64,000 nucleotides of DNA from Candidatus Thorarchaeota archaeon (GTDB lineage: Archaea > Asgardarchaeota > Thorarchaeia > Thorarchaeales > Thorarchaeaceae). Under the pieces are notes generated by a model. That model was not told the DNA's origin and did no database searches. It saw only the letters and a list, made by a program, of their open reading frames with translations. Where the stretch lies: contig DXJO01000046.1 in NCBI GenBank assembly GCA_019057475.1, forward strand, positions 62,001-126,000. The letters are read 5' to 3'. Shown one piece after another: positions 24,165-32,936 of the stretch. Each line of letters starts with the position of its first letter. Within the stretch, counting starts at the first letter, position 1. A program made the translations under genes and the position numbers.

Positions 24165-26191
24165 CGTTAATGAACCGAAGGCGCGCCATGCACCTTCGCG
24201 ATAGAGCACTTGTTCTGCTCTTCTCCACAGTACTGCTGCTCGTCACGTTCGTCGGGCCGCTGTCAGTGGGAGAAACAGCTCGTCATTTCGATGCGCAAGT
24301 GAAACTGCATGATTCAGCTATTCCAGCGTCGGATAGTGTACTAAACGTGACACAGCTCTGGGAGGAGATTTGGAACAGCGTTTCTTCTTTAGATATAGAG
24401 AACTACACTCGTACCATCTCAGAGAATTACCCGAGCAGAACTTGGAGTGTCTACAGCCTGACACCAAGTACTAATCTCGAGGACGCGTGGTATTGGGCGA
24501 ACCAGACACTGCAGGAAATCACCGGCGGAGCACTGACGTTCAGACAGATAACAGACCATCAGAGCCTCATTGCTACACAATGCAGCACAGATTCAGAACC
24601 CAAAGCTGCGGTGATAATAACCGGCGTCATTGACAGCGATGAAACACCAAGCGCTAACGATGCGGGTGCAAGCGTCGCCGTAGTCCTTGAGATGGCGAAC
24701 GTTCTAAGTAACTACAATCTTGGTTTCGACGTCCATTACGTGTTGATTAACAGGGGTTATGGAAACGACGAGTATGACCAGGGGAGCAGATACTTCGTCG
24801 AATGGCTTGAAGAGAACGAGATTGTGACGCTGACTACCCTAGCCTTCGAACGTCTTTTGTTTCATAGGACTCAATACCTCTTTGGCACGAGGATAGCATT
24901 GAGGACATCCCCTTACGAGAGCATCTATCAGAGGTCTGTGTGGTTCCCTGAACTAATGATACGAGCCTCCAATACAGTTGGTTTGGGTTGGCTTCTCAAT
25001 CTCTCAGACTTGGGGCTCACTGAGGTTTCCACAGCCTATGAGATGTGGCAGGGGGGCTATCCTGCTCTGCATATCGCCCAAGGATTCTGGCCTGACGGAT
25101 ATAGTGGAACTACCAGTGATGTCTGGGATGTTTCCTATTACTCCTACACCAAGGCAAAGGAGGCTGCTGCATCGGCTATTTGCGCGATTGCATACCTTGG
25201 CCAGTTGCGATCAGGCGATGTTGCAGCAGAGTACAAGAATGGTTTTGCTACGATAGGCGAAGATGTGACGTTGCCAATCACGGTATCAGTAGAGGGCTTC
25301 GTCAATGCGACACTGACCTGGGAGGAGAACACAACATTCAGGGCACAGCTCAAAGATAGCTCCGGTCAACTCGTGTACCAACGCATTGAGAGCGATAACA
25401 AGATTGTCGCCAAATACCGCGCGCTCGTCCCCGGACCGTATGATATCATCATCAGGAATCTCGGAGGTAATGACTCAACGTTTGCGCTTAACGTCACCAT
25501 TCCCAACGACTGTGATGGGGATGGGATAACTGACATTGATGAGCTCGACCTTGGGACAAGTATGTATCTTCTGGACTCTGATGCAGATGGCCTTAATGAT
25601 GATTTTGAACTTAGCATTGGTGGTGACCCGACCTCTGCGGACTCCGATGGTGACGGGGCTCTCGACTATGATGAATACCTGTTGGGTTCTAGCCTGCAGT
25701 TGAATGACACGGACGGGGATGGCCTTCTCGACGGTATGGAAGTAGAACTTGGCTCAGACCCGACTTTGGTTGATACTGATAGGGACGGATTGGACGATTG
25801 GAATGAAACCTACACATATCTGACTAATCCCGTGAGTAGCGATACGGATTCAGACGGGCTCGAGGATGGTTTCGAGGTTTCTGTTGGCCTGAATCCACTA
25901 TCACCGGACTCTGATGGTGATGGTCTAAGTGACCTGTTTGAGATTCTGAACTTCCTGAATCCACTATCGAGAGATACCGATGGTGATGGCTGGAGCGATG
26001 CCTATGAAGTCGAATTCTGCATGTCCCCCACTAATGCTGACACAGATGGAGATGGCATTCCAGATGGAATCGATTGGGACCCGCAGGAACACTGGGTCTC
26101 CACAGTAGTTCCCTTAACCCTGCTCTCCATAGTTCTTCTAGTAGCAGTCTTCAGCTTTCTGAAGTACAAGGTTTACACGCAGCCGGATTGA
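24161..26191 (+). CDS. cell-surface M28-like pseudopeptidase with calcium-binding repeats (B)
   Basis: 676 residues from the ATG at 24161, which overlaps the TGA of paralogue A; a longer frame from 24116 would run 45 nt further into that gene. Architecture repeats that of A: signal helix near 18-37, M28-like domain at about 60-350, beta-sandwich, type-3-like calcium repeats (DSDADGLNDDFEL, DTDGDGLLDGMEV and others) from about 440 to 635, and a final transmembrane helix near 645-667 with a short cytoplasmic tail. The GVIDSDETPSANDAGAS segment keeps more of the peptidase motif than A does (an Asp and the AND), but the metal His is missing. The pair arose by tandem duplication and has diverged widely. 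They may form a heterodimer on the cell surface. Confidence 0.75.
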   Translation: MTLMNRRRAMHLRDRALVLLFSTVLLLVTFVGPLSVGETARHFDAQVKLHDSAIPASDSVLNVTQLWEEIWNSVSSLDIENYTRTISENYPSRTWSVYSLTPSTNLEDAWYWANQTLQEITGGALTFRQITDHQSLIATQCSTDSEPKAAVIITGVIDSDETPSANDAGASVAVVLEMANVLSNYNLGFDVHYVLINRGYGNDEYDQGSRYFVEWLEENEIVTLTTLAFERLLFHRTQYLFGTRIALRTSPYESIYQRSVWFPELMIRASNTVGLGWLLNLSDLGLTEVSTAYEMWQGGYPALHIAQGFWPDGYSGTTSDVWDVSYYSYTKAKEAAASAICAIAYLGQLRSGDVAAEYKNGFATIGEDVTLPITVSVEGFVNATLTWEENTTFRAQLKDSSGQLVYQRIESDNKIVAKYRALVPGPYDIIIRNLGGNDSTFALNVTIPNDCDGDGITDIDELDLGTSMYLLDSDADGLNDDFELSIGGDPTSADSDGDGALDYDEYLLGSSLQLNDTDGDGLLDGMEVELGSDPTLVDTDRDGLDDWNETYTYLTNPVSSDTDSDGLEDGFEVSVGLNPLSPDSDGDGLSDLFEILNFLNPLSRDTDGDGWSDAYEVEFCMSPTNADTDGDGIPDGIDWDPQEHWVSTVVPLTLLSIVLLVAVFSFLKYKVYTQPD

Positions 26192-26198
26192 GTCCACA

Positions 26199-27041
26199 AT
26201 GAAGAAGCTAGAGGTTAGTGACTTCAGCTTGCAGGAAACACTGGAGTGTGGGCAGACATTCTGCTGGGTTAAGGAAGGAGACGGTTACATCAACGCAGAC
26301 TTGGGACAAGTAGTTTACGTGGAGCAACAGGGTAACTCGCTCCTCTATGAAACCTCCCATAGAGAAGCGTCACTGAAGCACTTGTTCAGGCTTGAAGACC
26401 TTCTTGGAAATATTCAGAAAGAGATCTCCAAGGATGATCTAATGCGCAAGTCGATCCAGTTCGCTCCGGGGCTACACATCATCCAGGACCCGTTCTATCC
26501 TTGTCTAATTTCATTCCTCATTTCAACTCGAAATAATATACCCACGATAAAGAAGGCAACCCAGGCAATCAGAGAGAAGTACGGACCCTCCTACGAATTC
26601 AGAGGAAAGACCTTCCGCGGAATGCCCTCACCCACGCGCATGTCCCTGGTCACTGTGAGTGAGTTGGAGGCTTTGAACCTCGCTTGGCGAGCGAAGTTCA
26701 TCGTGAGGTCGACTGAGGCGCTTCTTGCAGGAGAGGTGGACCCAGAGGCATTGACCAAGATGAGCTACGAGGAAGCCCACCACACACTGAAGACATTGCA
26801 TGGTGTTGGTGATAAGGTTGCAGACTGTGTATGTCTGTTCTCGTTGGGTTTTCTGGAGGCGTTTCCAATCGACGTGTGGATTGAACGAGTGATCCAACAG
26901 CAGTACGGCATATTCACATCAGCAGGCAAGTCATATGCCAAGAAAGGTCGGGCTGCAAGGGACTACTTTGGACAATATGCGGGTTATGCTCAGGAGTATC
27001 TGTACTACTACACAAGGACTACTCAGCGATCGCCCGGCTAA
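26199..27041 (+). CDS. ogg: OGG1-type 8-oxoguanine DNA glycosylase/lyase
   Basis: 280 residues. It removes oxidised guanine and nicks the abasic site. The N-terminal beta domain opens with FSLQETLECGQTFCW, typical of OGG1. The helix-hairpin-helix motif is LHGVGDKVADCVCLFSLGFLEAFPIDVWIERV at about 203-234, containing the Schiff-base Lys (VGDKVADC) and the catalytic Asp (FPIDVW). DPFYPCLISFLISTRNNIPTIKK near 105 is the conserved N-rich helix. It starts 7 nt after the surface protein gene, probably an incidental read-through arrangement. Confidence 0.93.
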   Translation: MKKLEVSDFSLQETLECGQTFCWVKEGDGYINADLGQVVYVEQQGNSLLYETSHREASLKHLFRLEDLLGNIQKEISKDDLMRKSIQFAPGLHIIQDPFYPCLISFLISTRNNIPTIKKATQAIREKYGPSYEFRGKTFRGMPSPTRMSLVTVSELEALNLAWRAKFIVRSTEALLAGEVDPEALTKMSYEEAHHTLKTLHGVGDKVADCVCLFSLGFLEAFPIDVWIERVIQQQYGIFTSAGKSYAKKGRAARDYFGQYAGYAQEYLYYYTRTTQRSPG

Positions 27042-27063
27042 TTGAATAATGGACTGCACAGGA

Positions 27064-28182
27064 TTAGAAACTCTGACGCTTGCGCTTCTTTGTTGCATAC
27101 CAAGAATGATTGTCTATCCCCTTGGATACCTCCCACGCCCTTGTCTGATAGAACGCAAGCGGGTGTTGCACGTACTTGCAGAGGGGGTCCTTCGCGGTCC
27201 CAAGATAAACCGGGCAAAGGCTGTTCCCCTGCAATTTGCTGCACCCCGGAGGAGTATATCCCTCACCCGCAGCCTTTGACGCGATGTGTTTAACTTGGTA
27301 CTCCGCAAGACCTCTGACGAAGTCTGGCGCAGCCTTGAACACACCAAGAACTTCCTCCTGGCTCATCCCAATCTTGAGAAGAAATGAAGCAAGTGCAAAA
27401 CGAGCCTCATGTGAAAGGTTCTTACCCTGAGTTGCGTCATCGTGCATGTTTGATATGCACGGAGGAAACGCAGATACAACACCACCTGTTATCTTCACAG
27501 GCTTGGTCGTTCGAATCTTGCCTCGAAGATCGGTTTCTACCCTTTGAACAGCTTCCGTCAATCGCTGAGGGAGAGTTGGAACATCAAGTGTGCTGTGCAG
27601 AATAAGAAGCTTGAACTTGCCCGATACTAGACGATTCAGCTCAAGACGTTGCACTGGAACCCAACCCTTGTCGACGTATCGATTAATCAGCTTCCAAGGT
27701 GATTGGTGAAACTCAGGAGCAACCTCTAGGAAATCCTCGTAGCGCAGTTTGAACTCAAAAGTGCGTAGCTGAATTGGAAGCTTAGCTCTCTCTCTGATAG
27801 TTCCTGTCGATTCCACGTGCCATCCAAAGGCGGATTGACATAGATTAGTCACAAAATCCTCCTTTTCTTTGCCAAGGTGTTTGTTGACTGCCTTGGATTC
27901 AGCTTCGGCTTGGTATTCCCTGAGTCTGGGGTCGCCTATCTTCTCAACAATAAGACGGGCAGTGGGATAGATGAGCATGTCCCCGGGTTCACCAGTGTGG
28001 ACTAGAGGAATCTCTGATTGATCAAGTGCAGCTAAAACCCTTTTCTCGGCCGCTTCAATGATGTAAGTATTGGTTCCAGACTCAACAAAGGAGATTAGGC
28101 GTCTAAGGTCGCGCGCAAGTTTCTGCGCGGCCTTCCTTGTCCCCACTGAGAACGGGTACTTCAGTTGCTGACTCATGGACAC
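27064..28182 (-). CDS. priL: DNA primase large subunit
   Basis: 372 residues. PriL supports the catalytic subunit PriS in RNA primer synthesis. Its C-terminal domain shows the four Fe-S cysteines: FPPCISNM near 237, GYTPPGCSKLQGNSLC near 312 with two, and DPLCKYVQHPLAFY near 335. The N-terminal helical domain starts with YPFSVGTRKAAQ and holds LRTFEFKLRYEDFLEV near 135. The length is at the upper end for archaea, and the last 25 residues are basic. No priS is in the window, so the subunits are encoded apart. It converges with ogg, 22 nt apart. Confidence 0.92.
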   Translation of the reverse strand: MSMSQQLKYPFSVGTRKAAQKLARDLRRLISFVESGTNTYIIEAAEKRVLAALDQSEIPLVHTGEPGDMLIYPTARLIVEKIGDPRLREYQAEAESKAVNKHLGKEKEDFVTNLCQSAFGWHVESTGTIRERAKLPIQLRTFEFKLRYEDFLEVAPEFHQSPWKLINRYVDKGWVPVQRLELNRLVSGKFKLLILHSTLDVPTLPQRLTEAVQRVETDLRGKIRTTKPVKITGGVVSAFPPCISNMHDDATQGKNLSHEARFALASFLLKIGMSQEEVLGVFKAAPDFVRGLAEYQVKHIASKAAGEGYTPPGCSKLQGNSLCPVYLGTAKDPLCKYVQHPLAFYQTRAWEVSKGIDNHSWYATKKRKRQSF

Positions 28183-28237
28183 AGTTTCGTCACTCCATTA
28201 AGATGAGCCAAGATTGCGGACAAATCAAGTTTTGCCA

Positions 28238-28438
28238 TTACATGTTGAATGTCGGACTATAGTCGTCATATCCTTTGTCGAAGAACTTCTTCCCACAGGA
28301 CGTGCACTCAAACATCTGAACCCCTTTTGAGAATGCCCAACGATTTAGAATTCTGAAGATTTTGGAGCTTCCACACCTAGTACATTTTACTGTAGAATCA
28401 TCAGCTGCCCAAGGCGAGTTGTGGCGTTTGGTGGTCAT
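28238..28438 (-). CDS. small zinc-ribbon protein
   Basis: 66 residues with two knuckles, CTRCGSSKIFR at 19-29 and CTSCGKKFFD at 45-54, making a single zinc ribbon. Flanking residues are basic N-terminally and Asp/Tyr-rich C-terminally. It resembles small archaeal transcription-factor-like or RNA-polymerase-associated ribbons but has no specific match. It starts on the same strand as priL with a 55-nt gap, and could be the first gene of a priL transcript. Confidence 0.7.
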   Translation of the reverse strand: MTTKRHNSPWAADDSTVKCTRCGSSKIFRILNRWAFSKGVQMFECTSCGKKFFDKGYDDYSPTFNM

Positions 28439-28598
28439 TATCAGGACACTTCTGTTACCTATTTCTCAGGAAGGCTTTTAGTCTTTTAGACGACGCACCA
28501 CATAGCAGCTCTCCCTTTGAGATGGAATGCGTCCAATCATTTTTTAGAGGCTCTTGATTTAACATGACCGTTGTATTGAAGCAGAAGGCCATTCAAGA

Positions 28599-29564
28599 AT
28601 GACGTACGTTGTTGAAACTGCAAATCTTACCAAGATTTTCGGTGGTAAGCTTATTGCCGTAAATAACATGGACTTGGAGGTTGAAGAGGGCACAATCTAT
28701 GGTTTTCTTGGTCCCAACGGAGCTGGCAAAACAACGGTGATAAGATTGCTGCTAGGGTTGATAATGCCCACTGCAGGAAGCATCAAGGTTTTCGGGGAGA
28801 AAATGAACTTGAACTCGGCCCATCTGCGAAAGCGGATTGGATACCTCCCAACCGATCCAAAGCTCCCAAACAAGATGACACCGATAACTTACCTTGACTT
28901 CGTTGGTAAGCTCTTCAGCCAAACAAAAGACCAGAGAATCTCAAGGCTTTCAAAACTCATAAGATCTGTCGGACTCCTTCCGAGTGCCTCTCGAGAGGTA
29001 AAGGGTTTCTCAACAGGCATGGTGACCCGCCTAGGACTTGCCGCATCTTTGATGAACGACCCAGATCTGCTTCTTCTTGATGAACCTACATCCGGCTTGG
29101 ACCCAGCTGGGAGAAAGTCAACCCTCGACCTAATCGAGGAGTTGGATAGGGAAAAGACGATTTTCGTGTCATCTCACATTCTGAGTGACATTGACAGAAT
29201 ATGTACCCATGTTGGGATAATAAACGAAGGAAAGCTCATCTACTCAGGTTCCATCAAGGAGATGAAGAAGCACATCCAAAGTAATGTCCTCCGGTTGGAG
29301 CTTGATGGAGATATGAATACTTTCTGTGACAGACTGGCATCGATAGGGGGCATGGCTGCCTTTGAAAGGAGGGGAAACTTCACTGTGGAAATCAGTTTCG
29401 TTTCTGATACTTCTACCTTGAAAGCCATACAAGATGTGTTAGGCTTGATAGTGGAGTGCAATCTAGATCTGATATCGATGAACTCCTCAACTTCTAGAAT
29501 TGAGGATGCTTTCTTGAAACTACTTGAGGAGGAAGAATCACGTGGATTCACCAGAGCAGTTTAG
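28599..29564 (+). CDS. ABC-2 exporter ATPase
   Basis: 321 residues. The ATPase core has Walker A LGPNGAGKTTVIRLL near 40, Q-loop GYLPTDPKLPNKMT near 85, signature FSTGMVTRLGLAASL near 138 and Walker B LLLLDEPTSGLDPAGR near 155. The SSHILSDIDRICTHVGII switch segment follows. The C-terminal 100 residues form the beta-rich extension of the DrrA/CcmA group of efflux ATPases. The gene overlaps the permease gene by 23 nt. Function: export of a drug, lipid or polysaccharide precursor; the substrate is unknown. A TATA-like GATTTAACA is found about 40 bp upstream. Confidence 0.93.
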   Translation: MTYVVETANLTKIFGGKLIAVNNMDLEVEEGTIYGFLGPNGAGKTTVIRLLLGLIMPTAGSIKVFGEKMNLNSAHLRKRIGYLPTDPKLPNKMTPITYLDFVGKLFSQTKDQRISRLSKLIRSVGLLPSASREVKGFSTGMVTRLGLAASLMNDPDLLLLDEPTSGLDPAGRKSTLDLIEELDREKTIFVSSHILSDIDRICTHVGIINEGKLIYSGSIKEMKKHIQSNVLRLELDGDMNTFCDRLASIGGMAAFERRGNFTVEISFVSDTSTLKAIQDVLGLIVECNLDLISMNSSTSRIEDAFLKLLEEEESRGFTRAV

Positions 29565-30285
29565 ATTCATAGAGTGGCCGATGCCATTCTTGGCCATTGT
29601 GCAAGTCGATTTGCAGAATCTCTTTAAGAGCAGAATGACCTATGGTTGGCTAATTGTGGGAGTCTTTCTCCAAGTTATACGGGTTCTATCAGCGCCATAC
29701 ATCATAGGAACATCAATAATCGTTGTCCAAGGGCTTTCGGATTTCATCTTCATTTGGAGCATGCTGATTATCGGAATAACAGCGAGTGCAGTGTCCTCTG
29801 AAACGGGAGAACTCGCAGACTCCATAATGAGCAAATCTGTAAAGCGACACGACTACATAATGGCGAAATTCACATCACGAATCATGTATGTGATGACGGT
29901 CTACTTGCTAATTTCTGGAGTTCTTGTCGGTGCATCAATGAGAATGTTGGAGAATGACTACGACATGAATGGGCTTGTTGCCGCGCTCCTGCTTGTGGCA
30001 CTCGCGTTGATAATGCTGACTATTCTGGGAGTAACGCTGAGCATGGTTACATCCAACACTGTGATATCGATAGTGTCCTTACTCGTCCTATGGTACTCGA
30101 TGACGATCTTCCTTCCTCTACTAGATCTTGAGTTCATGTCCCCGAGTAGTATGATAAACGAGCTACCAGACATCATTCAAGGCGTATGGAACGGAGAAGA
30201 ATGGAAGATTGGGACCAGCTTTGCTGGTATTTCAATAATCGCAATGGCCCTATCTGTACTGTATTTCTCAACAAAGGATCTCTGA
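29542..30285 (+). CDS. ABC-2 type permease
   Basis: 247 residues starting with a GTG at 29542; a GAGGAGG ribosome-binding site lies at the correct spacing inside the ATPase gene, which decides the start. Six transmembrane helices are visible at about 28-50, 55-80, 110-133, 148-170, 175-195 and 222-243, the classic topology of ABC-2 permeases. Two copies with the ATPase dimer form the exporter. ETGELADSIMSKSVKRHDYIMAKF near 85 is the cytoplasmic coupling segment. Confidence 0.88.
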   Translation: MDSPEQFRFIEWPMPFLAIVQVDLQNLFKSRMTYGWLIVGVFLQVIRVLSAPYIIGTSIIVVQGLSDFIFIWSMLIIGITASAVSSETGELADSIMSKSVKRHDYIMAKFTSRIMYVMTVYLLISGVLVGASMRMLENDYDMNGLVAALLLVALALIMLTILGVTLSMVTSNTVISIVSLLVLWYSMTIFLPLLDLEFMSPSSMINELPDIIQGVWNGEEWKIGTSFAGISIIAMALSVLYFSTKDL

Positions 30286-30417
30286 GTCTGTCATTGTGTG
30301 ACATGGTTTAGATACTCCCGAGGAAGCCAATGACATACATCGTACATTCCTTTTGCCCATAGCTTCGCTACTGTATTCACGAGAAGGAAACCTGAGTCAG
30401 AATATCGCGGTAGGGGG

Positions 30418-31074
30418 TCAATCTTTTAGACCCACAACAAGTGCTGCAGTCCCTCTAATCTTCTTAGAACCACTTGGTTTCAGGCCCGCATTGGTCATGA
30501 ACTCACCTATATCATCAACGCTATGCTTGCACATGTGTGGATACCTCTTTCGTGCTTTCTCCTCATCCATCCCATGTGCCCCCATTACACGTACGAAGGC
30601 CTCTTCGTTTCCAGACACGAAATCAAAGACCACACACACCCCAAATGGCTTCAGACTTTGAACTGCTTGAAGTATAATGGACTGTGAGTTATCAACCTCA
30701 TGTAGAAGGAAGCCAGAGAAAACCATGTCTACGGAATTGGGTTCTAATACCATTGCGTCTGTGTTGAAATCGTGCTGCGTTAGGATGTAGTTGTCAGATG
30801 AGAGAACACAGGAGAGGAACTCATCCGCTTGTTTCAGCATGCTCTCGCTCTCATCCAGTCCATACACTTTCTTCGTTTGGAGCTTTGACACTGTATCCAC
30901 GAGAAAGAGACCCGGACCGGGCCCGAACTCTGCTACGACCTCGCGTGGTTCAGCCCCGATAAGCTCAAGCAGGGCATTCCAAAACGCCTCAGGGTATCTC
31001 TTATTGTAGGATTGCACCATGCCCTGTACGCGCTCCGGGTCTTGCCAATTGGCCTTTCCCAGGTGCTCTACCAC
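30418..31074 (-). CDS. class I SAM-dependent methyltransferase
   Basis: 218 residues from a GTG at 31074. The SAM-binding motif I is VVAEFGPGPGLFLVDTV near 50. Motif II VYGLDESESMLKQA follows, and the Asp of LEPNSVDMVFSGFLLHEV is motif IV. The C-terminal part has the usual strands for a UbiE/type 11 enzyme. The target (small molecule, lipid or protein) is unclear. The start is directly abutted by the stop of the thioredoxin-like gene, 1 nt shared, so the two form an operon. Confidence 0.85.
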   Translation of the reverse strand: MVEHLGKANWQDPERVQGMVQSYNKRYPEAFWNALLELIGAEPREVVAEFGPGPGLFLVDTVSKLQTKKVYGLDESESMLKQADEFLSCVLSSDNYILTQHDFNTDAMVLEPNSVDMVFSGFLLHEVDNSQSIILQAVQSLKPFGVCVVFDFVSGNEEAFVRVMGAHGMDEEKARKRYPHMCKHSVDDIGEFMTNAGLKPSGSKKIRGTAALVVGLKD

Positions 31075-31622
31075 TAATGACGCCCCAACACATAGTCCGC
31101 TCTCATAAGCAGGGTCATGAACTCACTCAAACTCTGCCGGAGAATCTCGGGATCGCTGTAGAGCTTCTTTAGCTCAACGCTTCGCTCCTCAAGCGAAGAG
31201 TCAGTCATCTCATTCATTATCTTGTACGCGGCTGAGGGCCTCTCAGTCCATCTCAGCAACTCATGATGGTCTGAGCTGAGAAATAGAACAACTGGAGTCT
31301 TCTTCTTCCCGTTAACCTTAAGGGCTTCATGGAAGTGTCCATTCTTATCACTGTCTAGAATGCGCAGCCCAACGTTGGGCGATAGTGATGCCATCCGCGC
31401 TAGAACAGGCAGGTTACCGGCGGTGTCATTGCATCGATCTGTGCCAAAGACCAAGATGTCCACTTGATTCTGGATACCACTGAGGGCTTCGGTCTCCTCC
31501 TCGCTGACCATAAGATCAACGTATCTTGCCTTCATTAGCTCCACATTCTCACGTGCTGACCTGAGAAAGGCTTTGTACTCTACTGCGTCGTTCCACTCTA
31601 CAATCTCTGGCATGTATATCAC
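31074..31622 (-). CDS. thioredoxin-fold protein (Thioredoxin_9-like)
   Basis: 182 residues. The region from about 55 to 130 follows the thioredoxin fold: VDILVFGTDRCNDTAGNLPVLARMA, then LRILDSDKNGHFHE and the cis-Pro strand KKTPVVLFLSSDH. The CxxC motif is reduced to a single Cys (DRCNDT), so it probably cannot act as an ordinary disulphide reductant; a role as a thiol sensor or binding protein is possible. Helical extensions sit at both ends. It is co-transcribed with the methyltransferase downstream. Confidence 0.7.
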   Translation of the reverse strand: MIYMPEIVEWNDAVEYKAFLRSARENVELMKARYVDLMVSEEETEALSGIQNQVDILVFGTDRCNDTAGNLPVLARMASLSPNVGLRILDSDKNGHFHEALKVNGKKKTPVVLFLSSDHHELLRWTERPSAAYKIMNEMTDSSLEERSVELKKLYSDPEILRQSLSEFMTLLMRADYVLGRH

Positions 31623-31755
31623 ATCAGGCTCCGAGAGAGAATTCTGCCGGTTCCACCGACTGGTATCTAATTGGTTGGATTGAATAAAAGGCTATCCTGA
31701 GGGGCAATATTGTAATATCGGACCGCAAACAGTCAGCGAACGTGGTCAGACGATA

Positions 31756-32436
31756 ATGACTGTGGCAGAAGAGGTTTTGGAGGAATTACGGAAACTAGGC
31801 AATCCTGAGCAAGCAGAAGCAGTTGCCAGATACATGAAGGCTTCTTCACTCAGATTCTTTGGAGTAAGACTTCCGCTCATACAGAAGACCGTGATGAGAT
31901 TCACAAAGGGGCTTGCGACAGAGGAGCTAGTACCCCTTATGAATGGACTCTGGAAGCAGACCATCTTCGAGTCACGAGTTGCAGCAATACGAGTTCTGGA
32001 GAGGTATGCGAAAATGGGAGATGTGTTCATTGCACTCGATGCTGCATCTCGATGGATAGATGATGTTGATACGTGGGGTCTCATGGACCCGTTGGGAACA
32101 TTGTGCGTAGGCACTCTTCTGCTGAGAAACCGTGATATCGAAAAGACCCTAACGGAGTGGAGCATGAGTGAAAACTTCTGGCGACGTCGAGCCAGTATTT
32201 TGCCCTATCTTCATCTCTCTAAGAAATCAGTATACAAGGCGGAATACACAGAGAGAATCTTGCAGGCAATTCGGCCGCATATTTCGGACAAGGAGTTTTT
32301 TGTAGGAAAGGCTGCCGCCTGGGTTCTGCGTGAGCTTAGTAAGCGAGAACCAGAGGTTGTGAAAGCGTTCATAGATCAGCATCGCGATGTGATGACACGC
32401 CTAGTCATCCGAGAGGCCAGCAAGAAACTGAAGTAG
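31756..32436 (+). CDS. AlkD-like DNA alkylation repair glycosylase
   Basis: 226 residues composed of HEAT-like helical repeats. The signature RWIDDVDTWGLMDPLG near 100 holds the Asp-Trp pair that in AlkD contacts and excises bulky or cationic alkyl bases. FWRRRASILPYLHLSK near 140 and KAAAWVLRELSKREPE near 190 are also family-typical. It removes N3- and N7-alkylated purines without base flipping. The gene stands alone, with a TATA-like GAATAAAAG about 70 bp upstream. Confidence 0.9.
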   Translation: MTVAEEVLEELRKLGNPEQAEAVARYMKASSLRFFGVRLPLIQKTVMRFTKGLATEELVPLMNGLWKQTIFESRVAAIRVLERYAKMGDVFIALDAASRWIDDVDTWGLMDPLGTLCVGTLLLRNRDIEKTLTEWSMSENFWRRRASILPYLHLSKKSVYKAEYTERILQAIRPHISDKEFFVGKAAAWVLRELSKREPEVVKAFIDQHRDVMTRLVIREASKKLK

Positions 32437-32514
32437 TGCGTAGAAAACGGGCTCGATTGCTGGTTTGCGTTAATCCGTCAGCTCATAAGCTAGATTGACG
32501 CGAAGGCAGATGCC

Positions 32515-32868
32515 ATGACCGAGAAGATGATGTCATATTGTGGTCTCATCTGCACCAGTTGCGGAGCATACATCGCAAAGCGTACGAATGACGATGACCT
32601 GCGTGTGAAGACAGCGAAACGTTGGTCCTCGCCCGAATGGACTGTTAAGCCCGAAGAGATCAACTGTGATGGCTGCAAGTCGGACAGCGACGAACTCTTC
32701 AAGCATTGTTACGAGTGTGGCGTTCGAGCTTGCGCACGCGAACGAAACGTGGAAACATGCGCCCACTGCAGCGATTACATCTGTGATAAACTTGAGAAGT
32801 TGTTAGCATTCATAGGGGAAGAGGCAAAGAAGGGTCTCGAAGAGGTGCAGATGTCACTTCAAACATAG
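32515..32868 (+). CDS. DUF3795 cysteine-rich protein
   Basis: 117 residues with ten cysteines in the DUF3795 pattern: YCGLICTSCGAY at the start, INCDGCKSD near 57, HCYECGVRACARERNVETCAHCSDYICDKL in the middle, then a helix. The family probably binds zinc or Fe-S; function is unknown. It often stands alone in archaeal and bacterial genomes, as here. Confidence 0.85.
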   Translation: MTEKMMSYCGLICTSCGAYIAKRTNDDDLRVKTAKRWSSPEWTVKPEEINCDGCKSDSDELFKHCYECGVRACARERNVETCAHCSDYICDKLEKLLAFIGEEAKKGLEEVQMSLQT

Positions 32869-32936
32869 AGAGGACACCAGCATTAGTTTCAGGTATCTGT
32901 CATGCTTATCTAAGCAAGAGCCTACACATACATTGG

